A stretch of 27,976 bases of DNA from an uncultured Collinsella sp. (GCA_902465265.1 CABQMF010000021.1:1-27976); one strand, 5' to 3'; counted from the stretch's first letter, positions 8,238 to 15,978 are shown. The notes: a model not told the origin generated them from the letters alone. Translations and numbers: made by a program.

Positions 8238-9551
8238 ATGCAGGCACAGAAGGCGGAGGGAACCCGCGACCTTATCGGCGCCGAGATGCGCGCCTGGCAA
8301 AAGATGCAGCAGATTGCGGCCGGCGTGTTCGAGCCGTTTGGCTTTAAGCCCATCGAGACGCCCGCGATCGAGCAGGTGGACGTGTTTGTCCACGGTATCG
8401 GCCAGTCGACCGACGTCGTGCGCAAGGAGATGTTCCGCGTGTTTAGCGGTGCCAACCTGGAGCGCGTCTTTACCGAGGGTACCGATACCAAGCTCAAGCC
8501 CAAGCAGCGCTTGGCCCTTCGTCCCGAGGGCACGGCCGGTGTGGTGCGCGCCGTCGTGGAGAACAACCTGGTGCCCCAGGGCTCCACGCCGTTTAAGGCC
8601 TATTACGCCGAGGCCATGTTCCGCGGCGAGCGTCCCCAGAAGGGCCGCCTGCGCCAGTTCCATCAGGTGGGCATCGAGTGGCTCGGCGCTCCCGATCCGG
8701 CGGCAGACGCCGAGTGCATCATCATGCTCATGGAGTTCTACAAGCGCCTGGGCTTCGACCTTTCCAAGCTTCGCCTGCTTATTAACTCGATGGGCGATGC
8801 GCAGTGCCGTCCGGCTTACCGCGAGCAGGTCAAGCAGTTTATCCTCGATCACGCCGACGAGATGTGCGATGAGTGCCGCGAGCGCGCCGACCTCAACCCG
8901 CTGCGCGCCTTCGACTGCAAGAACGACCACTGCCGCGAGATCATGGCCGACGCCCCGCTGATGGGCGACAACCTGTGCGACGAGTGCCGTGAGCACTACG
9001 AGCAGGTCAAGCGCTATTTGGATGCGGCGGGTATCGAGTATGTCGAGGATCCCACCTTGGTGCGCGGCCTGGACTACTACACCCGTACTGTCTTTGAGGT
9101 CGAGGCTCCCGGCGCCGGTGTCGGCTCCATCGGTGGCGGCGGTCGTTATGACGGCCTGGTCGAGCTCGAGGGTGGCAAGCCCACGGCAGGCGTCGGCTTC
9201 GCTGTCGGTTTTGAACGCGCCCTGCTGGCCTTGCAGGCCTTTGGCGGCGACCTGGGTGCCGAGGAGGTCCCGTGCGTCTACGTCGCCAATGCCGGCAAGG
9301 AGCTGCGCCAGAACGTCTTTGCCATTACGCAGCAGCTTCGCGCCGCAGGTATCGTGACCGAGGCAGACTATCAGGGCCGTTCGCTCAAGGCCCAGTTTAA
9401 GCAGGCCGACAAGGTGGGCGCCAAGCTCATTTTGGTCTTGGGTGGCGACGAGCTTGCCGCCGGCAAGGTCAAGGTGCGCGACATGGAGAGCCATGACGAG
9501 GTCCTCGTCGATCTGGCCAACGTGGTCGAGGCGGTTCGCGAGCGTCTGTAG
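8238..9551 (+). CDS. hisS: Histidyl-tRNA synthetase
   Basis: Cytoplasmic class II aminoacyl-tRNA synthetase of 437 residues that charges tRNA-His. N-terminal EGTRDLIGAEMRAW corresponds to the usual motif 1 region. RPEGTAGVVRA is motif 2, VRGLDYYTRTVFE is the histidine-A motif, GGGRYDGL the histidine-B motif, and AGVGFAVGFERAL motif 3. The last 90 or so residues form the anticodon-binding domain. The length is normal for a bacterial HisRS. ATG 8238 is chosen because AAAGAAAGG lies 8 nt upstream. It is followed by a terminator at 9610 and is probably a single-gene unit, although aspS, its usual neighbour in many bacteria, lies about 10 kb away. Confidence 0.97.
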   Translation: MQAQKAEGTRDLIGAEMRAWQKMQQIAAGVFEPFGFKPIETPAIEQVDVFVHGIGQSTDVVRKEMFRVFSGANLERVFTEGTDTKLKPKQRLALRPEGTAGVVRAVVENNLVPQGSTPFKAYYAEAMFRGERPQKGRLRQFHQVGIEWLGAPDPAADAECIIMLMEFYKRLGFDLSKLRLLINSMGDAQCRPAYREQVKQFILDHADEMCDECRERADLNPLRAFDCKNDHCREIMADAPLMGDNLCDECREHYEQVKRYLDAAGIEYVEDPTLVRGLDYYTRTVFEVEAPGAGVGSIGGGGRYDGLVELEGGKPTAGVGFAVGFERALLALQAFGGDLGAEEVPCVYVANAGKELRQNVFAITQQLRAAGIVTEADYQGRSLKAQFKQADKVGAKLILVLGGDELAAGKVKVRDMESHDEVLVDLANVVEAVRERL

Positions 9552-9609
9552 CGCATCTTTTTGAGCTGCGGGCCTGCAAACGTGCCCTGCTCATGGAGAG
9601 CGATTGTTA

Positions 9610-9649
9610 CGGGGGTGTTTCGCTTTTCTGCGGAATGCCCCCGTTTGTG
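9610..9649 (+). terminator. Intrinsic terminator after hisS
   Basis: 14-nt arms 9610-9623 and 9630-9643 with three G-U pairs, loop TTTTCT, then TTTGTGT. All three G-U pairs exist only in + strand RNA. Confidence 0.75.
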
Positions 9650-9759
9650 TATGCCGTCCACCGAGAAATACGACCATTTGGGGCAAAAAGCCTTGCAATG
9701 CAGAAAATACTTTTGTGTGGTAAAGCGCAATCAGCGTCGAAAGTTTTTTGCCGAGTGCC

Positions 9760-9765
9760 TATAAT
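9760..9765 (+). promoter_or_regulatory. -10 box of the ppc promoter
   Basis: Perfect TATAAT 45 nt before the chosen ppc start. A T-run (9744-9749) replaces a recognisable -35, as at the hisS promoter. Confidence 0.6.
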
Positions 9766-9809
9766 GAATACCGCATGTTACGTGCATAGAAGGAGGAATG
9801 GGAGGAAAC

Positions 9810-12623
9810 GTGGCTGAGAACCTAAGCAACCAGTCTGTACCCGAAGCCGCGGCGCGCGTCGCTGCCGTGGTCAACCGCCTCGTTAACCGAATCGGCTCGA
9901 ATGCCGAGTCCAGGGAGCGTCTCGCCGAGATCGAGATCCCCGAGGAGCTGCGCGATGATCTGGCGCTGTTCCTGCGCCTGGAGCGTCGTGTGCTTAGCGA
10001 GTATGATCCCGAGATCGCGGACCTGTTCGACAAGATTCTGTCGGCCGAGATTGTGGCCAACGCCGGTAATCCCGGTACGCGCGCTGCCGACGAGGCCGTC
10101 GACGAGCAGGGCGTGCCCACCGCCGACGAGTCCACCGCCGTGGCATTCCGTGAAGTCGTCGATCTGATCGACAGTCTGCCGCTCGATAAGCAGCAGGTCA
10201 TCGTTCGCGCCTTTACAAGCTTCTTCCACCTGGCAAACCTGTCGGAGGAGAACTACCGCGTGGCGCAGCTGCGCGAGCGCGAGGCCGGTGCGTCGACCGA
10301 TACCGAGGTCGATCCTGCCAACGAACTCACCGTTGCCTATCACCAGCTGGTAGACGAGATGGGTGTCGAGGGCGCCAACGAGCTGCTCGACAAGCTCGAG
10401 TTCCACCCTGTCTTTACCGCACATCCCACCGAGGCCCGTCGTAAGGCCGTCGAGGGCAAGATCCGCCGTATCTCCAACCTGCTGGAGGAGCGTCCGCGTC
10501 TGGGCGGCTCCGACCTGGTGGAGAACGAGCGCCATATGCTGCAGGAGATCGACGCCCTGGTGCGTACGAGCCCCATCGCGCTCAAGAAGCCCACGCCGGT
10601 CGAGGAAGCCGATACCATCATCGACATCTTCGATAACACGCTGTTCGACGTTATCCCCGTTATCTACCGTCGTTTTGACGATTGGGTGCTGGGCGACAAG
10701 GCCGGTACCGTGCCGCCGCTGTGCCCGGCGTTCTTCCATCCCGGCAGCTGGATCGGTTCCGACCGCGACGGTAACCCCAACGTCACCGCCAAGGTGAGCC
10801 GCGAGGTCGCCGCCAAGTACTTTACGCACATGGTGCTCAAGCTTGAGGACAAGTGCCGCCGCATCGGCCGCAACCTCACGCTCGAGGCCACCTACAGCAA
10901 GCCTTCTGCCGAGCTCATCAACCTGTGGAACCATCAGGTCGAGATGAGCCCTCGTTACACGGCCCGCGCCGAGCTGATCTCCGAGCACGAGCCGCATCGC
11001 GCCGTCATGCTCGTCATGGCCGATCGTTTGAACGCCACCGTGCGTCGCATCACCGACACGATGTATCACAGCGCCGATGAGTTCCTGGATGACCTGCGTG
11101 TCGTCCAGCGTTCGCTGGCTGCCTGCGGTGCCGTCCGTGCTGCCTACGGCCCGGTCCAGACCATCATCTGGCAGGTCGAGTCCTTCGGCTTCCATATGGT
11201 CGAGATGGAGTTCCGTCAGCACTCCGTGGTGCACGCCCGCGCCCTCAAGGATATCCACGAGAACGGTATCCACGGCGACCTGCAGCCCATGACGCGCGAG
11301 GTCATCGACACCTTCCGTGCCATCGGCTCCATCCAAAAGCGCTACGGCAAGAAGATGGCGCACCGCTATATCATCTCGTTCACCAAGAGCGCCCAGCATG
11401 TGGCCGACGTCTTTGAGCTCGCCCACCTGTCCTTTGCACACGAGGAGGATGTCCCCGAGCTCGATGTGATCCCGCTGTTCGAGCAGCTCGAGGACCTCGA
11501 GGGCTGCGTCGACGTGCTCGACCAGATGCTCACGCTGCCCGTGGTGCAAAAGCGCCTTGCCCAGACCAACCGCCGCATGGAGGTCATGCTGGGCTACTCC
11601 GACTCCTCCAAGGATGCCGGTCCTACCACGGCCATGCTCGCGCTGCACTCCGCGCAGGAGCGCATTGCCAAGTGGGCCGAGAAGAACGATATCGACCTGG
11701 TGCTCATGCACGGTCGCGGCGGTGCCGTGGGCCGTGGCGGCGGCCCGGCCAACAAGGCCGTGCTGGCTCAGCCCAAGGGTTCGGTCAACTGCTTCTTTAA
11801 GCTCACCGAGCAGGGCGAGGTCATCTTTGCCCGTTACGGCAACCGCACGCTGGCTCAGCGCCATGTTGAGTCCGTTGCCGCCGCAACGCTTTTGCAGTCG
11901 GCCCCGAGTGTCGAGAAGACCAACACCGAGACCACGCAGAAGTTCTGGGATATGGCCGAGAAGCTTAACGCCGCAAGCCACGAGCGCTATCTGGACCTGC
12001 TGAACACCGAGGACTTTACACCGTGGTTCTCGACCGTGACGCCGCTGACCGAGGTCGGTCTGCTGCCGATCGGCTCGCGTCCCGCCAAGCGCGGCTTGGG
12101 TGCCAAGTCGCTCGACGACCTGCGTACCATTCCGTGGATCTTCAGCTGGAGCCAGGCGCGCATCAATCTGGCTGCTTGGTACGGCCTGGGTACCGCCTGC
12201 GAGCAGTTTGGCGATCTGGACCAGCTTAAGGCTGCCTACCAGGAGTGGCCGTTCTTCCGCACCTTTATCGACAACATCGAGATGTCGATCGCCAAGACCG
12301 ACCAGCGCATCGCCAAGATGTATCTGCACCTGGGCGATCGCCAGGATCTGTCCGAGAAGGTCTTTACCGAGATGCAGCTCACGCGTAAGTGGGTCCTTGC
12401 CATCGTCGGTGACGAGTGGCCGTTGCAGCGCCGTCGCGTACTCGGCTGCGCCGTTCGCGTCCGTAACCCCTACGTCGACGCCCTGTCCATCGCCCAGGTT
12501 CGCGCCCTTCGCGAGGTGCGTATGAACCAGGACGAGATGGCCGAGGAGAAGAAGGCCGAGTACATGAGCCTGATTCTTTCGACTGTGACCGGCGTCTCGG
12601 CAGGTTTGCAGAACACGGGGTAA
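9810..12623 (+). CDS. ppc: Phosphoenolpyruvate carboxylase
   Basis: Cytoplasmic anaplerotic enzyme that carboxylates phosphoenolpyruvate to oxaloacetate, feeding succinate formation and aspartate synthesis in an anaerobe. It is 937 residues from the chosen start, slightly longer than the E. coli enzyme. Diagnostic motifs: FTAHPTEARRK with catalytic His near 205, GSDRDGNPNVTAKV, LGYSDSSKDAG near 600, and the glycine-rich loop HGRGGAVGRGGGPANKA near 640. It ends in the family-typical NTG. Two starts compete: ATG 9798 has AGGAGG only 1 nt away, too close, while GTG 9810 (MAENLSNQ) has GGGAGG at 9800-9805 and is preferred. No classic terminator follows; a long palindromic element begins 17 nt after the stop. 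Confidence 0.97.
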   Translation: MAENLSNQSVPEAAARVAAVVNRLVNRIGSNAESRERLAEIEIPEELRDDLALFLRLERRVLSEYDPEIADLFDKILSAEIVANAGNPGTRAADEAVDEQGVPTADESTAVAFREVVDLIDSLPLDKQQVIVRAFTSFFHLANLSEENYRVAQLREREAGASTDTEVDPANELTVAYHQLVDEMGVEGANELLDKLEFHPVFTAHPTEARRKAVEGKIRRISNLLEERPRLGGSDLVENERHMLQEIDALVRTSPIALKKPTPVEEADTIIDIFDNTLFDVIPVIYRRFDDWVLGDKAGTVPPLCPAFFHPGSWIGSDRDGNPNVTAKVSREVAAKYFTHMVLKLEDKCRRIGRNLTLEATYSKPSAELINLWNHQVEMSPRYTARAELISEHEPHRAVMLVMADRLNATVRRITDTMYHSADEFLDDLRVVQRSLAACGAVRAAYGPVQTIIWQVESFGFHMVEMEFRQHSVVHARALKDIHENGIHGDLQPMTREVIDTFRAIGSIQKRYGKKMAHRYIISFTKSAQHVADVFELAHLSFAHEEDVPELDVIPLFEQLEDLEGCVDVLDQMLTLPVVQKRLAQTNRRMEVMLGYSDSSKDAGPTTAMLALHSAQERIAKWAEKNDIDLVLMHGRGGAVGRGGGPANKAVLAQPKGSVNCFFKLTEQGEVIFARYGNRTLAQRHVESVAAATLLQSAPSVEKTNTETTQKFWDMAEKLNAASHERYLDLLNTEDFTPWFSTVTPLTEVGLLPIGSRPAKRGLGAKSLDDLRTIPWIFSWSQARINLAAWYGLGTACEQFGDLDQLKAAYQEWPFFRTFIDNIEMSIAKTDQRIAKMYLHLGDRQDLSEKVFTEMQLTRKWVLAIVGDEWPLQRRRVLGCAVRVRNPYVDALSIAQVRALREVRMNQDEMAEEKKAEYMSLILSTVTGVSAGLQNTG

Positions 12624-12640
12624 TCGATAGCCCTGTAGTC

Positions 12641-12775
12641 GTTGTCCGGGGCCGCCGTTTGTTTTCTTTCCGGCGCGTCCTCGGACATGCAAGAAGCCCT
12701 CGCTGCGCACTTCGTGCGGCGAGGGCTTCTTGCGTCCTGCGGAATGCGCCGGAAAGAAAACAAACGGCGGCCCCT
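12641..12775. repeat. Long palindromic element, copy A
   Basis: Left flank GTTGTCC (12641-12647), then a perfect 29-bp outer stem (12648-12676 with 12746-12774). Inside are unpaired 13-nt loops GTCCTCGGACATG and CGTCCTGCGGAAT, a perfect 14-bp inner stem, and the terminal hairpin CGCAC-TTC-GTGCG. The core and internal loops match copy B at 15690, but the outer arms are entirely different in sequence. A T follows the right arm. There is no T run and no coding potential. Confidence 0.85.
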
Positions 12776-12820
12776 ACGATGTCCGGTCTTCGGTGGATTA
12801 CTTGCTGGGGAAATAAAGGC

Positions 12821-12910
12821 GCGCTTCGCGCGTTTGGAAAGGGCTTCGTGCTGCGGAATGCATTCAGAGGGAAACCCATCGGGCCCCTTCGTCCTCGGTC
12901 TTCAGGGATT
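12821..12910. repeat. Decayed half copy of the palindromic element (copy D)
   Basis: It starts with GCGCTTCGCGCG, then GGGCTTCG, the 13-nt loop-like CGTGCTGCGGAAT (12847-12859) and a 28-nt sequence in the place of a right arm. Its downstream flank CGGTCTTCAGGGATTA resembles that of copy A (CGGTCTTCGGTGGATTA). The left half is missing, so it cannot form the long hairpin. Confidence 0.6.
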
Positions 12911-12930
12911 AAAGCTGATGAAAATACAGT

Positions 12931-13040
12931 GCGCTTCGCGCTTAATGCGGAGTGCGGCGAGGGCTTCTTGCGTCCTGTGGAGTGTGCCTAAAAGTAAACT
13001 GATGGCGGGCCCTGCCATGTCCGACCTTTGGCGGATCAGC
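12931..13040. repeat. Right-half copy of the palindromic element (copy C)
   Basis: The inner arm 12957-12970 is identical to that of copy A. The internal loop is CGTCCTGTGGAGT (12971-12983), followed by a 29-nt right arm (12984-13012) and then T, as in the intact copies. The flank ATGTCCGACC matches ATGTCCGGTC of copy A. The left arm is absent; GCGCTTCGCGC stands in its place, as in copy D. Confidence 0.7.
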
Positions 13041-13340
13041 CGCTGGGTGAGGGTGGTGCTTGGGGCGACGTGCAAAAAACGGAGTTTTCAGCAGCCAAAG
13101 ATTGATGCATAAGGCCATAGCCGGCTTTTGCTGCCTTTGTTGATGCTTTTGCACGACAATTGGGCTTTGGCGACGTTCATATATGGCTGGTTTCTCGCCG
13201 TATGCTATCCAGATGGGACGAGTCATGAGGACTATCTACCTTTTGAAAGACTTTTGACACCAAAATCTTATCCCGCGATGCTGAATACTCGCAAAAATGC
13301 ACGCTCCGGAGGGTACTACCCTGTTACGGTTTGAAATCCA
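13041..13340. other. AT-richer intergenic stretch without a recognised gene
   Basis: About 300 nt between the palindromic repeats and the larA control region. It is clearly richer in A+T than the rest of the window. Short open frames exist on both strands (for example 13128-13334 on +) but have no ribosome site, no recognisable domain and no neighbour that explains them. One small hairpin, AGGGT-ACT-ACCCT, lies at 13310-13322. Confidence 0.5.
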
Positions 13341-13344
13341 TGCA

Positions 13345-13383
13345 CCATTTTATGCAAGAAATTAACGCATTTATGCAAAATGG
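13345..13383 (+). promoter_or_regulatory. Possible operator/promoter upstream of larA
   Basis: TTTATGCAA is repeated at 13349-13357 and 13370-13378, exactly 21 bp apart (two helical turns). The block is framed by the inverted repeat CCATTTT (13345-13351) and AAAATGG (13377-13383). It lies directly upstream of the predicted leader RNA, where a larA promoter would be. No clear sigma-70 boxes are seen. Confidence 0.4.
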
Positions 13384-13500
13384 CTTACGTGCGTACATCT
13401 CGGGGTAGATGTTTGCCTCGGCGCTGCGTAAGTCATCCTGTCTATTGTGTCTTTTACAGGCGGCTGCGGTCCCGTTTGGGATCGCGGCCGTTTTGTTGTG
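13384..13500 (+). ncRNA. Candidate structured leader or small RNA upstream of larA
   Basis: Three stems in a row end in an intrinsic terminator. CTTACG (13384-13389) pairs with CGTAAG (13427-13432) and encloses ACATCT-CGGGGT-AGATGT (13395-13412). CCTGT (13437-13441) pairs with ACAGG (13456-13460). A terminator hairpin then follows at 13461-13490 before TTTTGTTG. larA starts 117 nt further on. This could be an attenuating leader, a riboswitch or a separate small RNA. No known riboswitch consensus was recognised, including NiCo and T-box. Confidence 0.4.
13461..13498 (+). terminator. Intrinsic terminator upstream of larA
   Basis: 13-nt arms 13461-13473 and 13478-13490 with two G-U pairs that form only in + strand RNA, loop GTTT, followed by TTTTGTTG. 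There is no coding gene between ppc and this terminator, so it probably ends a leader or small RNA. Confidence 0.75.
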
Positions 13501-13616
13501 GGTCAAATATGAACGTTGTGTTAATGAGTCGGTGGACGGTGGTGTTTTTCGGTGAGCGGCGTATCCTTCCAACGGTTTATCTAGTGTGTCAGTTGAAAGG
13601 AAGAGGGCGCTCGTCA

Positions 13617-14894
13617 TTGTTTGAATGTGAACTACCGTTTGACCACAAGACGTTGCATCTAGAGCTCGAGGATAAGAACTTCGCTGGTGTGATGGAGGGT
13701 CATCAAAACGAGTTTAAGACCACGAAATCACAGGAAGAGCTGGTAGAGGAGTCGCTTGCCAACCCTTATGGCTCGCCTTCGCTCGAGGAGCTTTGTGCTG
13801 GCAAGAAGGATATTGTCATCATTAGCTCCGATCATACGCGTCCCGTTCCCTCGCGTGTGACGATGCCTATTCTGCTGCATCACATCCATTCCGCTGCGCC
13901 CGAGGCTCGCGTGCGTATTTTGGTTGCTACGGGTATGCACCGTCCGTCGACGCACGAGGAGCTCGTCAACAAGTATGGCGAGGAGATCGTTGCCAACGAG
14001 GAAATCGTTATGCACGTCGCGACTGACGACAGCATGATGAAAAAGATCGGCACCCTGCCTTCTGGTGGCGAGTGCATCATCAACAAGATCGCTGCCGATT
14101 GCGATCTGCTGCTTGCCGAGGGCTTTATTGAGCCGCACTTCTTTGCCGGTTTCTCTGGTAGCCGCAAGTCCGTCCTGCCTGGCATCGCCAGCTACAAGAC
14201 CATCATGTACAACCATAACGGTCAGTTTGTGAACGATTCCCATTCGCGTGCCGGCAACCTGTGCCACAACCACGTGAGCGAGGATATGTTTGCCGCCGCC
14301 GAGATGGCTCACCTTGCCTTCGTGCTCAACGTGGTGCTCAACGGCAAGCACGAGGTCATTGGCTCCTTTGCCGGCGACATCCACAAGGCGCACGAGGCTG
14401 GCTGCGAGTTCGTGAAGAGCCTTGCCGGCGTTGAGCCCGTCGAGTGCGAGATCGTCATCACCACCAACGGTGGCTATCCGCTCGATCAGAACATCTATCA
14501 GGCCGTGAAGGGCATGTGCGCTGCCGAGGCCACGCTTCCCGAGGGCGGTGTGATCATCGACGTCGCCGGTTGTGCCGACGGTCACGGCGGCGAGGGCTTC
14601 TATCACAACATCGCCGACAACGATCCGGCGGAGTTTGAGCGCGCCTGCATCGATCGTCCCAAGGACGAGACCCTGCCCGATCAGTGGACGAGCCAGATTT
14701 TCGCCCGCATCCTGGCGCATCACCCTGTGATCATGGTCACCGACCTGTGCGATCACCAGATGCTCAAGGACATGCACATGACGCCGGTCAACACCCTCGA
14801 GGAGGCGCTCAAGCTCGCCTTTGAGATGAAGGGTGCCGATGCCAAGGTGGCCGTCATTCCCGATGGCCTGGGCGTTGTCGTCGCGCAGCACTAG
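13617..14894 (+). CDS. larA: Nickel-dependent lactate racemase LarA
   Basis: Interconverts L- and D-lactate in the cytoplasm with the nickel-pincer nucleotide cofactor bound covalently to a lysine. The start is set at TTG 13617: it has AAGAGG 10 nt upstream, gives 425 residues (the L. plantarum enzyme is 424), and places the key residues at the published numbering. These are Asp72 and Arg75 in SDHTRPVPS, His108 in ATGMHRPSTHEEL, His174 and Lys184 in PHFFAGFSGSRKSVLPG, and His200 in MYNHNGQF. The lysine loop reads GSRK where L. plantarum has GGRK. ATG codons at 13509 and 13524 are in frame but would add sequence without homology. A LarD-like channel follows after 49 nt. The cofactor genes larB and larC lie about 2.5 kb away in convergent orientation. 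Confidence 0.93.
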   Translation: MFECELPFDHKTLHLELEDKNFAGVMEGHQNEFKTTKSQEELVEESLANPYGSPSLEELCAGKKDIVIISSDHTRPVPSRVTMPILLHHIHSAAPEARVRILVATGMHRPSTHEELVNKYGEEIVANEEIVMHVATDDSMMKKIGTLPSGGECIINKIAADCDLLLAEGFIEPHFFAGFSGSRKSVLPGIASYKTIMYNHNGQFVNDSHSRAGNLCHNHVSEDMFAAAEMAHLAFVLNVVLNGKHEVIGSFAGDIHKAHEAGCEFVKSLAGVEPVECEIVITTNGGYPLDQNIYQAVKGMCAAEATLPEGGVIIDVAGCADGHGGEGFYHNIADNDPAEFERACIDRPKDETLPDQWTSQIFARILAHHPVIMVTDLCDHQMLKDMHMTPVNTLEEALKLAFEMKGADAKVAVIPDGLGVVVAQH

Positions 14895-14943
14895 TGCGCG
14901 GCCTAAACGAATCGTTTATAACCGACAAGAAAGATAAGGTTTT

Positions 14944-15675
14944 ATGCTTACCAAACTCCTCTGCGAATTCGGCGCAACGGCCCTCATGATCATCTTTGGC
15001 GTGGGCGTGCACTGCGATACCGTGCTTAAGGGCACCAAGTATCAGGGCTCCGGCCACATGTTTGCCATCACCACCTGGTCTTTTGGCATCTCGGTCTGCC
15101 TGTTTGTCTTTGGCGGTGCCGTGTGCATGAACCCCGCCATGGTGCTTGCCCAGTGCATCGTCGGTCTGGTGCCGTGGAGCAGCTGCATCCCCTTTATGAT
15201 TGCCGATATGCTCGGCGGCTTTGTGGGCGCCGTAATCGCTTGGCTTATGTATGCCGATGAGTTCAAGGCTTCCGAGGGCGTCGTCGACCCCATTGCCCAG
15301 CGCAACATCTTCTCGACCAACCCCACCACCGAGGGCACGAACTATGCTCGTAACTTCTTCTGCGAGGCTATCTGCACCTTTGTGTTCATCAGCGCCATCC
15401 TTGCTGCCGCTAGCCGCGCCGGCGAGAACGTTCTGATGCTCGCCATCTGCGTCGGTCTGATCGTTTGGGCTGTTGGCATGGGCATGGGCGGCATCACCGG
15501 CTTCGCCATGAACCAGGCTCGCGACCTTGGTCCTCGCATGGCCTATCAGGTGCTGCCGATCAAGAACAAGGCTGACAACAACTGGAAGTACGGCCTGCTC
15601 GTTCCTGGCATCGCTCCGTTTGTCGGTGCCGCTCTGGCTGCACTGTTTGTGCATGGTTTCTTGGGCATGTTCTAG
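14944..15675 (+). CDS. larD: LarD-like aquaglyceroporin (lactic acid channel)
   Basis: A 243-residue major intrinsic protein (MIP) with six membrane segments and two re-entrant half-helices. In lactobacilli, LarD next to larA lets lactic acid cross the membrane, and the position 49 nt after larA supports this role here. The first pore motif is intact (NPA, residues 63-65, in CMNPAMVLAQ). The second reads NQA (residues 190-192, in AMNQARDLGPR) where nearly all channels have NPA; the codon is CAG at 15514-15516. The following RD with GPR is typical of glycerol-type channels. ATG 14944 has a modest AAGG upstream. The substrate is inferred from position; glycerol transport is the alternative. Confidence 0.82.
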   Translation: MLTKLLCEFGATALMIIFGVGVHCDTVLKGTKYQGSGHMFAITTWSFGISVCLFVFGGAVCMNPAMVLAQCIVGLVPWSSCIPFMIADMLGGFVGAVIAWLMYADEFKASEGVVDPIAQRNIFSTNPTTEGTNYARNFFCEAICTFVFISAILAAASRAGENVLMLAICVGLIVWAVGMGMGGITGFAMNQARDLGPRMAYQVLPIKNKADNNWKYGLLVPGIAPFVGAALAALFVHGFLGMF

Positions 15676-15689
15676 TCTAAGGCTACATA

Positions 15690-15822
15690 GTTGTCCGCTG
15701 TCCGCATGGGGTAACTTCCCAGCGCGTCCTCGGACATGAAAGAACCCCCGCTGCGCACTTCGTGCGGCGGGGGTTCTTTCGTCCTGCGGAGTGCGCTGGG
15801 AAGTTACCCCATGCGGACAGCT
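15690..15822. repeat. Long palindromic element, copy B
   Basis: Left flank GTTGTCC (15690-15696), then a perfect 29-bp outer stem (15697-15725 with 15793-15821). Unpaired 13-nt loops GTCCTCGGACATG and CGTCCTGCGGAGT follow, with a perfect 13-bp inner stem and the terminal hairpin CGCAC-TTC-GTGCG. It is the same design as copy A with different outer arms. It lies between larA-larD and the convergent tetR, where it may also slow both transcripts; there is no T run. The 156 nt from here to the tetR stop hold no gene and are G/T-rich on +. Confidence 0.85.
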
Positions 15823-15978
15823 GTGGGGTCTTTGTTGCGTTCGTACAAGCAACCCAACATATATATCTGAATTTGGATGGGAGGGGCTTGTTGCTGGTAG
15901 GGACGTTGGGCTGCTGCTGACACTTTGGGATGTATCGCGCTTTGGGTTGGGGGCGGGGCTTTGGAATGAGGGGTTTAC

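Noticed and set aside
9822..12710. A long open frame on the minus strand opposite ppc (similar ones oppose the YhgE/Pip pair and ebgA).
   Set aside because: These are antisense shadows caused by GC-biased third positions. They have no domain sense and no ribosome site, and the + strand genes are unmistakable.
12641..12775. Ordinary intrinsic terminator for ppc.
   Set aside because: There is no T run after the right arm, and the long arms with conserved internal loops shared with copy B do not fit a simple terminator, although it may still slow transcription.
12642..13112. An open frame with two similar segments that could pass for a repeat protein.
   Set aside because: The similarity comes from the palindromic element copies it crosses. 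There is no ribosome site and the composition is not protein-like.
13128..13334. A short frame on + and an overlapping one on minus in the gap before larA.
   Set aside because: No ribosome sites, no recognised domain, and AT-rich non-coding composition; kept only as an unassigned stretch.
13384..13500. NiCo riboswitch upstream of larA, tempting because LarA needs nickel.
   Set aside because: The four-way junction and its conserved G-rich loops were not recognised; reported only as an unclassified leader.
12641..15822. A composite transposon bounded by element copies A and B around larA-larD.
   Set aside because: No transposase lies between or beside them, the outer arms differ, and no target duplication is seen.
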